Shown here: positions 16,395-28,700 of the stretch, piece by piece
Numbering within the stretch: position 1 is the stretch's first letter
Layout of the letters: every line of letters starts with the position of its first letter
DNA from: Thermodesulfobacterium sp. TA1
Lineage (GTDB): Bacteria; Desulfobacterota; Thermodesulfobacteria; Thermodesulfobacteriales; Thermodesulfobacteriaceae
DNA: 64,000 bases
Direction: 5' to 3'
Assembly: GCF_008630935.1 (NCBI RefSeq)
Contig: NZ_CP043908.1
Span: 1,054,001-1,118,000 of the forward strand
Translations under genes and position numbers: made by a program
Notes under the pieces: model-generated
What the model was told of the DNA's origin: nothing
Database searches by the model: none
Seen by the model: only the letters and a program-made list of their open reading frames with translations

Positions 16395-18683
16395 TTAAAA
16401 ATTAAAGGATATTGAGCTAAACACAGTAAAAGGCACCCCTGGATAATAACTGTTAGAAGTACCAAAAATGTATCTTCTGTCAAAAAGGTTGTAAATCTCA
16501 AGGCTTAATTTTATGTTTTTAAGCCTAAGACTTTTTATTTCTTCTTTGTTATAAGAAACTATAAAATCAAAAACTTCATATCCTGATACTTTTTCTGTGC
16601 GTTGTAAATCTCCATAATAACTACCTACATACCTAAACCTTGGGGTTATTTCAAACCCTTTGTATCTTGCTATAAGTCCTGTGGTTAACATTCTTTCTGG
16701 TACACCAACCACCTGTTTTCCTTCAACAGAATAGCGAATTCCACCACTTACGATATCTTCATCATATTTCATTTTTACATAAGAAGGATTAAAGAAAAAG
16801 GAGATTCTATCCGTCAGATAGAACGTTGAAGCAAGCTCAAACCCATATCCCCTTGCCTTGCCGATAAAGGTATTAAAGCTTACCGGTCTTCCAGTTTGAG
16901 GGTCAATCAAAGGCTGGGACGGATTATCGGGATCTTTCCATCCCGGAGTAAAAGGAGTGTTTAAATTCTTATGTTTAGAAAAGTATATGGTGGGATATAA
17001 CTCAAACCTTTGTGTTCTAATCCTAAGCCCCAAATCCCAATTATAAGTTTCTTCACATTGGTAATCGTTAAAAAGGTCATCTAAGGTTATACCCATTTTT
17101 TTGAACTTATCATAAAGCCGATAATAAAGGTTAATGAGAGGCATATACATGTATGGTGTTTGAAAGGTTTTACCAAAGCTTGTGTAAGCCTCTATCTTAT
17201 CACTAAAGGCATAAGAAATACCAAAAGAAGGAACCCAGGAAGAATAGCTTCTTCCACCATAATCAAGCCTTGGTTCCCTTTCTAAATATGGTGTTGTTCC
17301 ATTATATTTAGTAATATACCCTTCGTTTTCACCGTCCTTTTTCTTTATATAAGTTATTCCTGCCTGCCAGTTTAATTTGCCAAGGTTTCCTGAAAGCTTT
17401 AAATACGGACTTGAAGAATAGCCATCTGAAATGCTTTTAGTAAACCTCCCCCATCCGATAAAAGTCAAACTACCATTAGCATTTAACCAGTAATTTTTTG
17501 AGGGTCTGTCATCCCACTCTTGACGCTCATAATGATAACCTAAAACCCCTTTAACAAGCCTAAAATCAAAAACAAGCTCCCCCAAAACTCCTTTACGTGT
17601 AACTTCCCATCCACTCCAGCTTACTCCTGGTTTAGGTGGTCCTGAAGGACCAGAGATTCTTGAACTCCCACTCCAATCCTCTTTTTCCTCTATCCTGTAG
17701 TAAGGTTTTATCTGAAGCACAAGACTATTTAATAACTTAACATCTATAAAACCGTAATAATCATAGTTTGTCCATCCAAGCTTTTGATACTTGTAATAAT
17801 ACCAGTCTTTCGTAGTATTACCTGTAAAGATTTCATTGTAATCTAACCATCTATCTTTTTTAGCATTTTGATAAGAAAGGGTAGCATATTTGTGATGTTC
17901 AATATCATTGTAGTTTACCCAGAATTTTATATTAATCATCTCTCCTATTGGTTGAACCAAAGTAAAGTTTACATTATTTCTTGGACCAATTTTTCCTTTA
18001 CCTCTCCATTTATCTGCTTCAGTATATGAATAGGACAGAGAAATTTTTGTCCCTAAGGGATTAATTTTTCCAGTATCTAACCTTGCAAAAGTCTTGGTGT
18101 AGTCATTCATACCTAAGCCTTGTTTAAACTCAAAACCAAACCTATCTTTTGCCCATTTGGGTTTTACCTCAACCGTTCCTCCCCTTGTTCCAGCCCCTGT
18201 CCCAAGGTTAACAGGAATAACCCCTTTATAAACATCAATCGCTTCAATATTATCTAAATCAAAGATGTATTCTCTTGGACCGATTGGGTTTCCTCCGTAA
18301 ACAGGCACCCCTTCAACAGACATAGTCCCCAAGGAACCACTTACCCCTCTTATGGTAATAGTACGTTGAGTAGAGGAAATACCTGTTGGATCAGGACTCT
18401 CAAAACGGACTCCAGGTAAAAAATTTAAAATGGACCACACATTACTACTTCCCTTTTCCCCAGATAATTCAATTCCCTTTTTAGTGATTCCAATTCCTGT
18501 ATAAACCGTTTCTGCGGTTTCTTTAGTAGGAGTAATAATTTTCTCTCCCTCAACCACAACCTCAGGTAGCTCTTCAGCCTTTTTAAATTTTTCTTCTTCT
18601 TTTATCTCCTCTCCAAAGGCTGAAGAAACTAAAAATCCTAAAATAGCCAAACTTATATAAAAAATTCTTTTATTTTTACCCAT
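16395..18683 (-). CDS. TonB-dependent outer-membrane receptor
   Basis: 762 residues. Signal peptide about 1-24 (LVSSAFGEE), a TonB-box-like ELPEVVVEG at about 38-46, a plug domain with LNFLPGVRFESP and ITIRGVSGSLGTMSVEGVPVYG, and a long beta-barrel rich in aromatic strands ending in the outer-membrane terminal Phe (SSISFNF). It imports a scarce nutrient such as a siderophore, cobalamin, haem or metal chelate. The ligand is not readable from sequence. It heads the operon with the exported tetrapyrrole-methylase-like protein. Confidence 0.92.
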   Translation of the reverse strand: MGKNKRIFYISLAILGFLVSSAFGEEIKEEEKFKKAEELPEVVVEGEKIITPTKETAETVYTGIGITKKGIELSGEKGSSNVWSILNFLPGVRFESPDPTGISSTQRTITIRGVSGSLGTMSVEGVPVYGGNPIGPREYIFDLDNIEAIDVYKGVIPVNLGTGAGTRGGTVEVKPKWAKDRFGFEFKQGLGMNDYTKTFARLDTGKINPLGTKISLSYSYTEADKWRGKGKIGPRNNVNFTLVQPIGEMINIKFWVNYNDIEHHKYATLSYQNAKKDRWLDYNEIFTGNTTKDWYYYKYQKLGWTNYDYYGFIDVKLLNSLVLQIKPYYRIEEKEDWSGSSRISGPSGPPKPGVSWSGWEVTRKGVLGELVFDFRLVKGVLGYHYERQEWDDRPSKNYWLNANGSLTFIGWGRFTKSISDGYSSSPYLKLSGNLGKLNWQAGITYIKKKDGENEGYITKYNGTTPYLEREPRLDYGGRSYSSWVPSFGISYAFSDKIEAYTSFGKTFQTPYMYMPLINLYYRLYDKFKKMGITLDDLFNDYQCEETYNWDLGLRIRTQRFELYPTIYFSKHKNLNTPFTPGWKDPDNPSQPLIDPQTGRPVSFNTFIGKARGYGFELASTFYLTDRISFFFNPSYVKMKYDEDIVSGGIRYSVEGKQVVGVPERMLTTGLIARYKGFEITPRFRYVGSYYGDLQRTEKVSGYEVFDFIVSYNKEEIKSLRLKNIKLSLEIYNLFDRRYIFGTSNSYYPGVPFTVFSSISFNF

Positions 18684-18749
18684 ATCCTCCCCCTTTTTAA
18701 AAAAATATATTTGTTATACCTTACACAATTTTAAATGGAAATTAATTAT

Positions 18750-18778
18750 TTAGTATCATAAATTTTAGAAATTGTCAA
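18750..18778 (-). promoter_or_regulatory. Candidate promoter of the TonB receptor cluster
   Basis: Minus strand TTGACA (18773-18778), 17-base spacer, TACTAA (18750-18755), about 65 bases before the receptor ATG. No recognisable Fur box or cobalamin riboswitch was seen nearby. Confidence 0.45.
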
Positions 18779-19105
18779 TATTAAAGTTATTTTATATTTT
18801 TATGAGTTTAAAATTTGAAAAAAAATATAAAATAATAGATATATAGTGCTTAAAATGTGAAATATAAATATTTAAAGTATTACTTAAAAAAGATTGAGAT
18901 TAGGGCATAGAGGAAGACTATGCAAATAAGCTTTATTTTCTTATAGATCCTTAAAAAACTAATTAAATCCATCGTTATTTAAAAAAATTCCGATCAACCG
19001 ACATAGTAATTTTAATGATACAAGCAAAAGCAAATTAAAAACTGCCATTGTGGCTCCGATAGCATCTTTAAAATTAACAATTTTAGAGGAAGGCCTGCTA
19101 TAAGT
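18779..19105. other. Gene-free AT-rich stretch between divergent TonB cluster and phoU-like gene
   Basis: No supported gene or RNA family found in these roughly 330 bases. I looked for cobalamin, Fur and NikR elements and saw none. A 54-codon minus-strand frame at about 18960-19124 encodes a hydrophobic peptide without a start or family match. Confidence 0.5.
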
Positions 19106-19134
19106 TTGACCGTTCTTAAAAATTATATTATAAT
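19106..19134 (+). promoter_or_regulatory. Sigma-70 promoter of the PhoU-DUF47 gene
   Basis: TTGACC (19106-19111), 17-base spacer, TATAAT (19129-19134), 32 bases before the ATG. Confidence 0.75.
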
Positions 19135-19166
19135 AAATTAATTGCGGTTAGTTGGGGAGGCTTCTC

Positions 19167-20510
19167 ATGACAAGAATAGCGCTTGGCAAGGAGTTGCAAA
19201 TCTTAAAAAATCTAATAACTGATATGGCAAAAAATGTAGATGAAATGGTAAATGGTACCATTTTAGCTTTAAATAAATTAGATGCAACGATAGCTGAAAA
19301 GGTAATCAAAGCAGATGACCAAATAGATTACTATGAACATATGGTATGCCAAACAGCACTTGAAATCATAGCCTTACAACAACCAGTAGCAAGAGATTTA
19401 AGGTTTGTAATCACTGCTATAGACATAGCCAGGAACTTAGAAAGGACAGCAGATCAGTCGGTTAATATTGCTTACAGTGCTCTCACTTTATCAAAGCAAG
19501 AAAATCGAGCCTTTCCGGAATGTAAAGTAGCCATAGAAGAAATGGCTAACGAAGCTTTAACCATGCTTCATTCAGCCATCAATGCCTTTGTCACTGAAAA
19601 TACTCAAAAAGCAAGGTCAGTGATTGAATATGATTCTATAGTAGACCGTTTACAAAGGGATCTTATCGAGGATGTAAAAAATTGCATGAAAAGAAGTCCT
19701 AACAATATAGATCCAGGGATAGAATATATTAAAGTAATAGAAAATATAGAAAGAATAGCTGATTTAGCAACGAACATCGCAGAAGGGGTCATTTTTGTAA
19801 CTGAAGGAAGAATGGTAAAACTGGAAGAAAGAACTATCTCTATAAAGAACATCAAAGAAGAAATTTTAAAAGACTTGCCTGTATTTGAGTTATTAAGGAA
19901 GCATGCCCGTTTAGTGATAGAATGTGTTGAAAGGCTTTCTCTTTCTTTAGAGGCTTATTATAACCTTAATCAAGAAAGGCTTGAGGAAACGGCTAAACAT
20001 ATTTTTGAGATAGAAAAAGAAGCTGATAAACTAAAAAGAAACATCAGAGGACACTTACCTAAAGGACTTATCTTACCGGTAGAAAGGTTTGAGCTTTTTA
20101 TGTATCTCAAAGAACAAGACGCCATTGCTGACGTAGCTGAAGAAATACTTAATTGGCTTTCCTTTAAACATCTCCCTGTCTCCTCAGACCTTTTTAAACA
20201 TATAGAAGAACTTCTAAACCAAAGTATTAAGCCTCTTGAATTTTTAGAAGAAATGATCCTATATTCTGCGGATTTTATTTTAACTAAAAATGAAGAAAGC
20301 AGAAACCGTGCCAAAGATTTGATCAGAGAAATTAGGTATGGACAGTACTTAGCTGAAGATTATGGGAACAAAGTTAAAAAGGCCATTTTTAACCAAATAG
20401 AAGATCCTTTAGCCCTTTTTTACTTTTTAAAACTAGTAGACCTGATTTTAGGGATTTCTCATCATGCAGAAAATACTGCAGACCTTATGCGGGCTATGAT
20501 AGCTAAATAA
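19167..20510 (+). CDS. PhoU-domain protein fused to a DUF47/PitA-associated domain
   Basis: 447 residues, about twice the length of PhoU. The first half has two PhoU-type helical bundles, with VARDLRFVITAIDIARNLERTADQ and YIKVIENIERIADLATNIAEG carrying the metal-binding E/D-xxx-D pattern. The second half (about 220-447) reads like a DUF47 helical domain, with EKEADKLKRNIRGHLPKGLILPVER and a closing LVDLILGISHHAENTADLMRAM. Both families regulate phosphate transport, PhoU with Pst and DUF47 with Pit. No phosphate transporter is adjacent. I choose the ATG at 19167 because GGGGAGG lies six bases upstream; an in-frame TTG at 19152 is less likely. Confidence 0.82.
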   Translation: MTRIALGKELQILKNLITDMAKNVDEMVNGTILALNKLDATIAEKVIKADDQIDYYEHMVCQTALEIIALQQPVARDLRFVITAIDIARNLERTADQSVNIAYSALTLSKQENRAFPECKVAIEEMANEALTMLHSAINAFVTENTQKARSVIEYDSIVDRLQRDLIEDVKNCMKRSPNNIDPGIEYIKVIENIERIADLATNIAEGVIFVTEGRMVKLEERTISIKNIKEEILKDLPVFELLRKHARLVIECVERLSLSLEAYYNLNQERLEETAKHIFEIEKEADKLKRNIRGHLPKGLILPVERFELFMYLKEQDAIADVAEEILNWLSFKHLPVSSDLFKHIEELLNQSIKPLEFLEEMILYSADFILTKNEESRNRAKDLIREIRYGQYLAEDYGNKVKKAIFNQIEDPLALFYFLKLVDLILGISHHAENTADLMRAMIAK

Positions 20511-20530
20511 AATAATGTTTTTTAAAAGAT

Positions 20531-21142
20531 TTATTTTATTACTTGCCCTATCCTATCTAATCTTATTCGAAAATGTTCTGAGTCCCAAGAAAAATATATA
20601 ATCAGAGCCCTACCTTTAAGATATTCTATCGGAACAAAACCCCAAAACCTACTATCATAACTTTGATCACGGTTGTCTCCTAAAACAAAGATCTTTCCTT
20701 GAGGGACTTTTATCGGTCCCAAATTGTCTCGAGGACTAACCTCACGAGGGTAAACCTCGGGGTCTACAAACTGTACATAAGGCTCATAAAGAAGTTGACC
20801 ATTAACATAAACTTTTTTGTTAACTATCTGTATAGTATCCCCTGGAAGCCCTATAACCCTTTTTATAAAGTCTAACTTTTTGTCTAAAGGATAGGTAAAA
20901 ACTACTACTTCTTGTCTTTTAGGTAGTTCCCTAAAATAGATAAATCCTCCTTGAATCGGATTTTTAACTCCGAATGAGAGTTTGTTGACCAAAAGGTAGT
21001 CTCCTATTAATAAGGTAGGTATCATAGAGCCAGAAGGGATTTTATATGCCTGCACTACAAAGGTGCGGATAAAAAGGGCTAAAATTAAAGCTATGACTAA
21101 ACTTTTAATCCAATCTAAGACCTTTTCTTTACCTGTATTCAT
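20531..21142 (-). CDS. lepB: Signal peptidase I
   Basis: Membrane protease that removes Sec signal peptides at the outer face of the inner membrane. One N-terminal membrane segment (about 12-30) is followed by IPSGSMIPTLLIGDYL with the catalytic Ser at about 39, then KRVIGLPGD with the catalytic Lys, and the closing box GDNRDQSYDSRFWGFVP. Length 203 is normal. It is 17 bases downstream of lepA, the classical lepA-lepB arrangement. Confidence 0.95.
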   Translation of the reverse strand: MNTGKEKVLDWIKSLVIALILALFIRTFVVQAYKIPSGSMIPTLLIGDYLLVNKLSFGVKNPIQGGFIYFRELPKRQEVVVFTYPLDKKLDFIKRVIGLPGDTIQIVNKKVYVNGQLLYEPYVQFVDPEVYPREVSPRDNLGPIKVPQGKIFVLGDNRDQSYDSRFWGFVPIEYLKGRALIIYFSWDSEHFRIRLDRIGQVIK

Positions 21143-21159
21143 TTCTACTCCTTTAGTGT

Positions 21160-22971
21160 TTAGATTTTTAGAATTGCGAGAAAGGCTTCTTGAGGAATCT
21201 CTATTTGACCTATAGATTTAAGCCTCTTTTTACCTTCTTTTTGTTTTTCTAAAAGTTTTTTCTTTCTGGTGACGTCTCCTCCATAACACTTTGCAAGCAC
21301 ATCTTTTCTAAGTGGAGCAATTCTTTCTCTGGCTATAATTTTACTACCGATAGCCGCTTGGATAACGACTTCAAAAAGTTGTCTTGGTATTACCTCTTTT
21401 AATTTAGTCACAAGTTCTCTTCCTCTATAATAGGCCTTGTCTTTATGGACTATTAAAGATAGAGCGTCAACAGGTTGTTTATTGATTAAAATATCCATTT
21501 TTACTAAATCTCCTGGTTTGTATCCAATAAATTGGTAGTCTAAAGATGCATAACCTTTAGAATAACTTTTAAGTTTATCATAAAAATCTAAGACTACCTC
21601 GCTAAAAGGAATTTCATAGACTAAAACGCACCTTTCTGGGGTGAGAAACTTAAGTTCTTTTTGGATTCCTCTTTTTTCTTCACAAAGATTTATCAATTGG
21701 CCTAAAAATTCCTTAGGAGTATAGATTTCTGCCTTTATGTAAGGTTCAAGCACCTCCTCTATCAAGCTTGGATCAGGCCACTTTGCCGGATTTTCTACCT
21801 CTATTTCCTTTCCGTTTTTAAGTCTTACCTTGTATTTAACCGAAGGGGATGTAGAAATAAGGTTAAGGTTATATTCTCTTTCCAAACGTTCCTGGACGAT
21901 TTCCATGTGTAAAAGCCCCTGGAAGCCGCACCTAAAACCAAACCCTAAGGCTGCTGAAGTTTCCATTTCATAAGAAAAAGCTGGATCGTTTAACCAAAGT
22001 TTTTCTATAGCCTCTTTTAGGTCTTCAAAATCGTCGCTGTCAACCGGGAAAATACCTGCAAAAACCACAGGTTTTTGTTCTTTAAAACCTGGTAAAGGTT
22101 CTACCTGAGCCTGAGATTCGGTAATAGTATCACCTATCTTAGCCTCTCTAACCTCTTTTATCCCCGCTGCTATAAAACCAACCTCTCCGGCTGAAAGTAA
22201 ATCAACCGATGTTGGCTCAGGAGCAAACACACCCACCTTTGTAACCTCGTATACCTTACCTGTAGAGAAAAACCTTATTTTCTGTCCTGTATAAAGCTTG
22301 CCATCAACCACCTTTATTAAAACGACCACCCCTAAATAAGGGTCATACCAAGAATCAAACACCAAAGCCCTGAGAGGTTTTTCTTTATCTCCTTTAGGAG
22401 AAGGAATCTTCTTAACGATAGCTTCTAGAACTTCCTTAATTCCTATTCCAATTTTAGCGCTTACCAAAATAGCTTCTTCTGCCGAAAGCCCGATAACTTC
22501 TTCTATCTCTTTTTTAGTTTTTTCTATGTCTGCTTGGGGAAGGTCTATCTTATTGATAACCGGTATAATTTCTAAGTTGTTTTCTAAGGCTAAATATACG
22601 TTAGCTAAAGTTTGGGCTTCAACTCCTTGAGAAGCGTCTACCACCAGTAAAGCCCCTTCACACGCAGCAAGGGCCCTTGAAACTTCATAGGTAAAATCTA
22701 CATGTCCCGGAGTATCTATAAGGTTAAATTGATAGACCTCCCCGTCTTCACTCTGATAATAAAGCCTTACTGCCTGAGCTTTTATAGTAATTCCTCTTTC
22801 TCTCTCTAAATCAAGGCGGTCTAAATACTGGTCCCGCATCTCTCGGGCTGAAACAGCACCGGTAGCCTCTAAAATCCTGTCGGCAAGCGTAGATTTACCA
22901 TGGTCTATATGAGCAATAATACTAAAGTTTCTAATTTTTTCCTGTGGAAAAAGCTTCGGCTCCTTTTTCAT
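21160..22971 (-). CDS. lepA: Elongation factor 4 (LepA), back-translocating GTPase
   Basis: Ribosome-bound GTPase related to EF-G that acts under stress. G1 AHIDHGKST is at 20-28, the switch II motif is DTPGHVDF and G4 is NKIDLPQAD. The LepA-specific C-terminal domain has [14 protein letters not shown] and [22 protein letters not shown]. Length 603 is typical. It is transcribed with lepB. Confidence 0.96.
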   Translation of the reverse strand: MKKEPKLFPQEKIRNFSIIAHIDHGKSTLADRILEATGAVSAREMRDQYLDRLDLERERGITIKAQAVRLYYQSEDGEVYQFNLIDTPGHVDFTYEVSRALAACEGALLVVDASQGVEAQTLANVYLALENNLEIIPVINKIDLPQADIEKTKKEIEEVIGLSAEEAILVSAKIGIGIKEVLEAIVKKIPSPKGDKEKPLRALVFDSWYDPYLGVVVLIKVVDGKLYTGQKIRFFSTGKVYEVTKVGVFAPEPTSVDLLSAGEVGFIAAGIKEVREAKIGDTITESQAQVEPLPGFKEQKPVVFAGIFPVDSDDFEDLKEAIEKLWLNDPAFSYEMETSAALGFGFRCGFQGLLHMEIVQERLEREYNLNLISTSPSVKYKVRLKNGKEIEVENPAKWPDPSLIEEVLEPYIKAEIYTPKEFLGQLINLCEEKRGIQKELKFLTPERCVLVYEIPFSEVVLDFYDKLKSYSKGYASLDYQFIGYKPGDLVKMDILINKQPVDALSLIVHKDKAYYRGRELVTKLKEVIPRQLFEVVIQAAIGSKIIARERIAPLRKDVLAKCYGGDVTRKKKLLEKQKEGKKRLKSIGQIEIPQEAFLAILKI

Positions 22972-23024
22972 AGCAATTTAAAAATAACAAATTTGTTAGA
23001 AAAAACAAGATATTTACTCTATAT

Positions 23025-23828
23025 TTACTCTCCTATTTTAGGAAGCTTTCCCTTTTCTTTAGCTAATCTTAAAGCATAAACAAAAACTAAAGAACTAACT
23101 ACTAAATAAATTAAGTTTAAAAAATAAGATTTAAGCACTAAACCTATATCCCATTTTTCCGTTTTTAAAATTTCTCTCAAGGTTTCAAAAAGATACGAAG
23201 CGGGTACTAATTTACCAAAAGTTTTTATAGGTTCTGGTAAAACCTCTAACGGATAAAACACAGCAGAAAAAGGAAGAAAAAACAAGGCTAAAGCCCAGGC
23301 AAGAATTTCTGCCTCTTGACCAAAAAACAAAATAAGTGCCATTGTAAGTAAACCTATACTCCAGGCAAAGATTAGTAAACCATAAACCAAAACAAAAAAT
23401 TGTAACCCTGTTAGCCAAAATTTAAAATTAAACACCGTACCGGCAATAAACACCATAATAACCGAAGCAATAGCCGCCTTAAAAAGGCTATAGATCATCA
23501 AGCCTGCTAAATATTCATAAACTCTTATAGGAGAGACAAAAATATGTACCAAGTTTCTGGACCATACATCTTCTAAAAAACCTACTGCTAAACCTTGTTG
23601 AGCCCTTATCAAAATATTCCAAAAAATTAAAGCCCCGATAAACTGAAAAACCCAAAAACCTTGAGAATAAATCTCCTTTTGTAAGTATATAGTAATAAAA
23701 CCCCAAAGTAAAAGGTCAACCGTTGGCCAATATAAAAGGTCTAACCACCTACTTGGACTGTGTTTTAAAAGAAAAAAATGTCTTAAAACTACGCCATAAA
23801 TCCTTTTAAAGCTAAAGACCGTCTTCAT
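23025..23828 (-). CDS. ABC-2 type transporter permease
   Basis: 267 residues with about six hydrophobic segments, including SPSRWLDLLYWPTVDLLLWGFI near the start and FFLPFSAVFYPLEVLPEPIK, the ABC2 signature region. It forms the membrane part of an exporter with the ATPase encoded just upstream, whose stop it overlaps by 17 bases. Such pairs export drugs, lipids or glycans; the substrate is unknown. Confidence 0.85.
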   Translation of the reverse strand: MKTVFSFKRIYGVVLRHFFLLKHSPSRWLDLLYWPTVDLLLWGFITIYLQKEIYSQGFWVFQFIGALIFWNILIRAQQGLAVGFLEDVWSRNLVHIFVSPIRVYEYLAGLMIYSLFKAAIASVIMVFIAGTVFNFKFWLTGLQFFVLVYGLLIFAWSIGLLTMALILFFGQEAEILAWALALFFLPFSAVFYPLEVLPEPIKTFGKLVPASYLFETLREILKTEKWDIGLVLKSYFLNLIYLVVSSLVFVYALRLAKEKGKLPKIGE

Positions 23829-24543
23829 GAAACACCTTAAAATATAATTCTTCTAAGGACTCCACCTGAAATTGAACCAACAAATGTTTTAACTCACCAA
23901 ACCCAACCACCCTACCCTGCTTAAGAAGAAGTATTTTGTTGGCAACCCTTTCTAATTCTCCTAATTGATGAGAAGTAAGCACAATCGTAGTCTTTCTTAA
24001 GGCTACTTCCTCTTTTAAAACTTGAGATACATATTTTACATATTCAGGGTCAAGGCCAGCAGTAGGTTCATCTAAATACACTATTTCAGGACGATGTAAA
24101 AAAGCTCTAACCAAGTTTAACCTCATCATCTCTCCTGAAGATAAAGAACGAGTTAAGGTTTTCTTTTTATGGGATAACTTAAAAAGAGCTAACAATTCTT
24201 CTATCCTTTGACTAAGAGAGGGCACTTTATAAAAATAACCAAAAACCTTTAGGTTTTCTTCTACAGTAAGAGAATAAGGAAGACTAAGATACTGAGAAGC
24301 AAAGCCAACCTTAGCCAAAATTTCTGCTCTATGTTTTCTGAAATCTTTACCAAAGTAAAAAATCTTTCCATAAGTAGGAACTAAAACATCTAATAATAAA
24401 TAAAGTAAAGTGGTTTTACCCGCACCATTAGGACCAATTACCCCCAAAACATCGCCTCTTTTTAACTCAAAAGAGACATCTTGAAGCACTTTCTTAGAAC
24501 CAAAAAACTTAGAAAGAGAAACTGTTTGAAGAATAAAATCCAT
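23812..24543 (-). CDS. ABC-2 exporter ATP-binding protein
   Basis: 243 residues: Walker A GPNGAGKTT at about 36-44, signature LSSGEMMRLNLVRAF, Walker B IVYLDEPTAGLDP, H-loop LTSHQLGE. It pairs with the overlapping ABC-2 permease. The start ATG (24543-24541) has GGGGG seven bases upstream, but that run is the 3' arm of a perfect 10-bp hairpin, so initiation may be controlled by RNA folding. Confidence 0.88.
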   Translation of the reverse strand: MDFILQTVSLSKFFGSKKVLQDVSFELKRGDVLGVIGPNGAGKTTLLYLLLDVLVPTYGKIFYFGKDFRKHRAEILAKVGFASQYLSLPYSLTVEENLKVFGYFYKVPSLSQRIEELLALFKLSHKKKTLTRSLSSGEMMRLNLVRAFLHRPEIVYLDEPTAGLDPEYVKYVSQVLKEEVALRKTTIVLTSHQLGELERVANKILLLKQGRVVGFGELKHLLVQFQVESLEELYFKVFHEDGL

Positions 24544-24550
24544 ATGTAAA

Positions 24551-24578
24551 CCCCCTAATCCAAATTTTGATTAGGGGG
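24551..24578 (-). promoter_or_regulatory. Hairpin covering the Shine-Dalgarno of the ABC-2 ATPase gene
   Basis: Minus strand CCCCCTAATC - 8-base loop - GATTAGGGGG, a perfect 10-bp stem. The 3' arm GGGGG is the only Shine-Dalgarno-like run before the ATG and lies seven bases from it. No U-tract follows (TTTACAT comes next), so a translational switch is more likely than a terminator, although weak termination for the upstream small gene remains possible. Confidence 0.65.
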
Positions 24579-24624
24579 ATTAATAGCCTAAAAATTTGAT
24601 TTTAAACGTTAAGACTAAAATAGC

Positions 24625-24837
24625 TTAAGATATTTTAGCCTTTTCTAATTTTGATAAGGCTTCGTCTAAGGTCATAATACCCTTAGCTACCGCATAAGCT
24701 ATATAAGAATAAACTGTAGTATCATATCCTTCGGGACGAGGAAAAAGGCCCTTAGCACGAAGTTTAGCTAATTTTTCCCTTCTTCTTCTCCTTCTTTCGA
24801 TTTCTCTCTGCCTTTCTATCTTTTTATGTCTTGCCAT
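24625..24837 (-). CDS. Small highly basic protein of unknown function
   Basis: 70 residues. The first 32 residues are a dense run of Lys and Arg (for example IERRRRRREKLAKLRAK), predicted helical, followed by FPRPEGYDTTVYSYIAYAVAKG and a short helical end DEALSKLEKAKI. The basic half could touch RNA or DNA, but that is inference. The ATG at 24837 is five bases after GGAGG; a second ATG 12 bases upstream lies before that Shine-Dalgarno and is rejected. It has its own good promoter, so I regard it as a real gene. No family recognised. Confidence 0.75.
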   Translation of the reverse strand: MARHKKIERQREIERRRRRREKLAKLRAKGLFPRPEGYDTTVYSYIAYAVAKGIMTLDEALSKLEKAKIS

Positions 24838-24875
24838 CAGTACCTCCACCTTGAAATGATAAAGTTTTGGTTAAA

Positions 24876-24903
24876 AATATATAGGTTTTTATTTTTTTGT
24901 CAA
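24876..24903 (-). promoter_or_regulatory. Sigma-70 promoter of the small basic protein gene
   Basis: Minus strand TTGACA (24898-24903), 16-base spacer, TATATT (24876-24881), about 39 bases before the ATG. Confidence 0.75.
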
Positions 24904-28242
<3,339 letters not shown>

Positions 28243-28384
28243 CACCCTTTCTAATTTTTTTTGATAGTTTTCTAAAATTACCACAAAATCCAAAAATTTG
28301 GAGTAAACCATCTTTTAAAATAACTGATTTTGGATAAAATATTTTTCATACAGGTAACTGTATCAAAAGGGAGGTAGAATTAAA

Positions 28385-28663
28385 ATGGAATGCGAGAGAT
28401 TAAAAAACCTTATTAGAGACTGGTACCAAGAAGTAAGGTCCTTTACCCTTTCTCCGGTTAAAATGATGGAACTTGTAGAAAAACATGTACAAAACTGTGA
28501 AATTTGTCAACAAGATGAAACCCTACCTTTAGAATTGGAACAATTAAGAGAAATTATAAGGGTTCCTCATAAACCTCCAAAAGAAAACGAATTTAAGTTT
28601 TCTGAAGAGGTAAAATATATATATGATGAAGATTTAGAAGAAATAGAGGAAGAAGAAATTTAA
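28385..28663 (+). CDS. Small acidic protein with HxxxCxxC motif
   Basis: 92 residues. EKHVQNCEICQQDE gives His-x3-Cys-x2-Cys, the spacing of the zinc-binding anti-sigma (ZAS-like) motif; a fourth ligand could be Cys3 in MECERL. The C-terminal third is very acidic (EDLEEIEEEEI). GGGAGG lies eleven bases before the ATG. It could bind a regulator or carry zinc, but no sigma factor is adjacent, so function is open. Confidence 0.7.
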   Translation: MECERLKNLIRDWYQEVRSFTLSPVKMMELVEKHVQNCEICQQDETLPLELEQLREIIRVPHKPPKENEFKFSEEVKYIYDEDLEEIEEEEI

Positions 28664-28700
28664 AAAATATGCTTAGTTATTAGCTATCCTTCTTTATCAA

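Noticed and set aside
18684-18900. Cobalamin riboswitch or Fur box upstream of the TonB receptor
   Set aside because: None of the conserved B12-box or Fur-box sequences could be found by reading both strands.
18960-19124. Minus-strand frame coding a hydrophobic peptide (about 54 codons, includes DAIGATMAVFNLLLLVSLK)
   Set aside because: No start codon with a ribosome site, no recognised family, and it overlaps the promoter of the PhoU-DUF47 gene. It could be a remnant of a membrane gene, but evidence is too thin.
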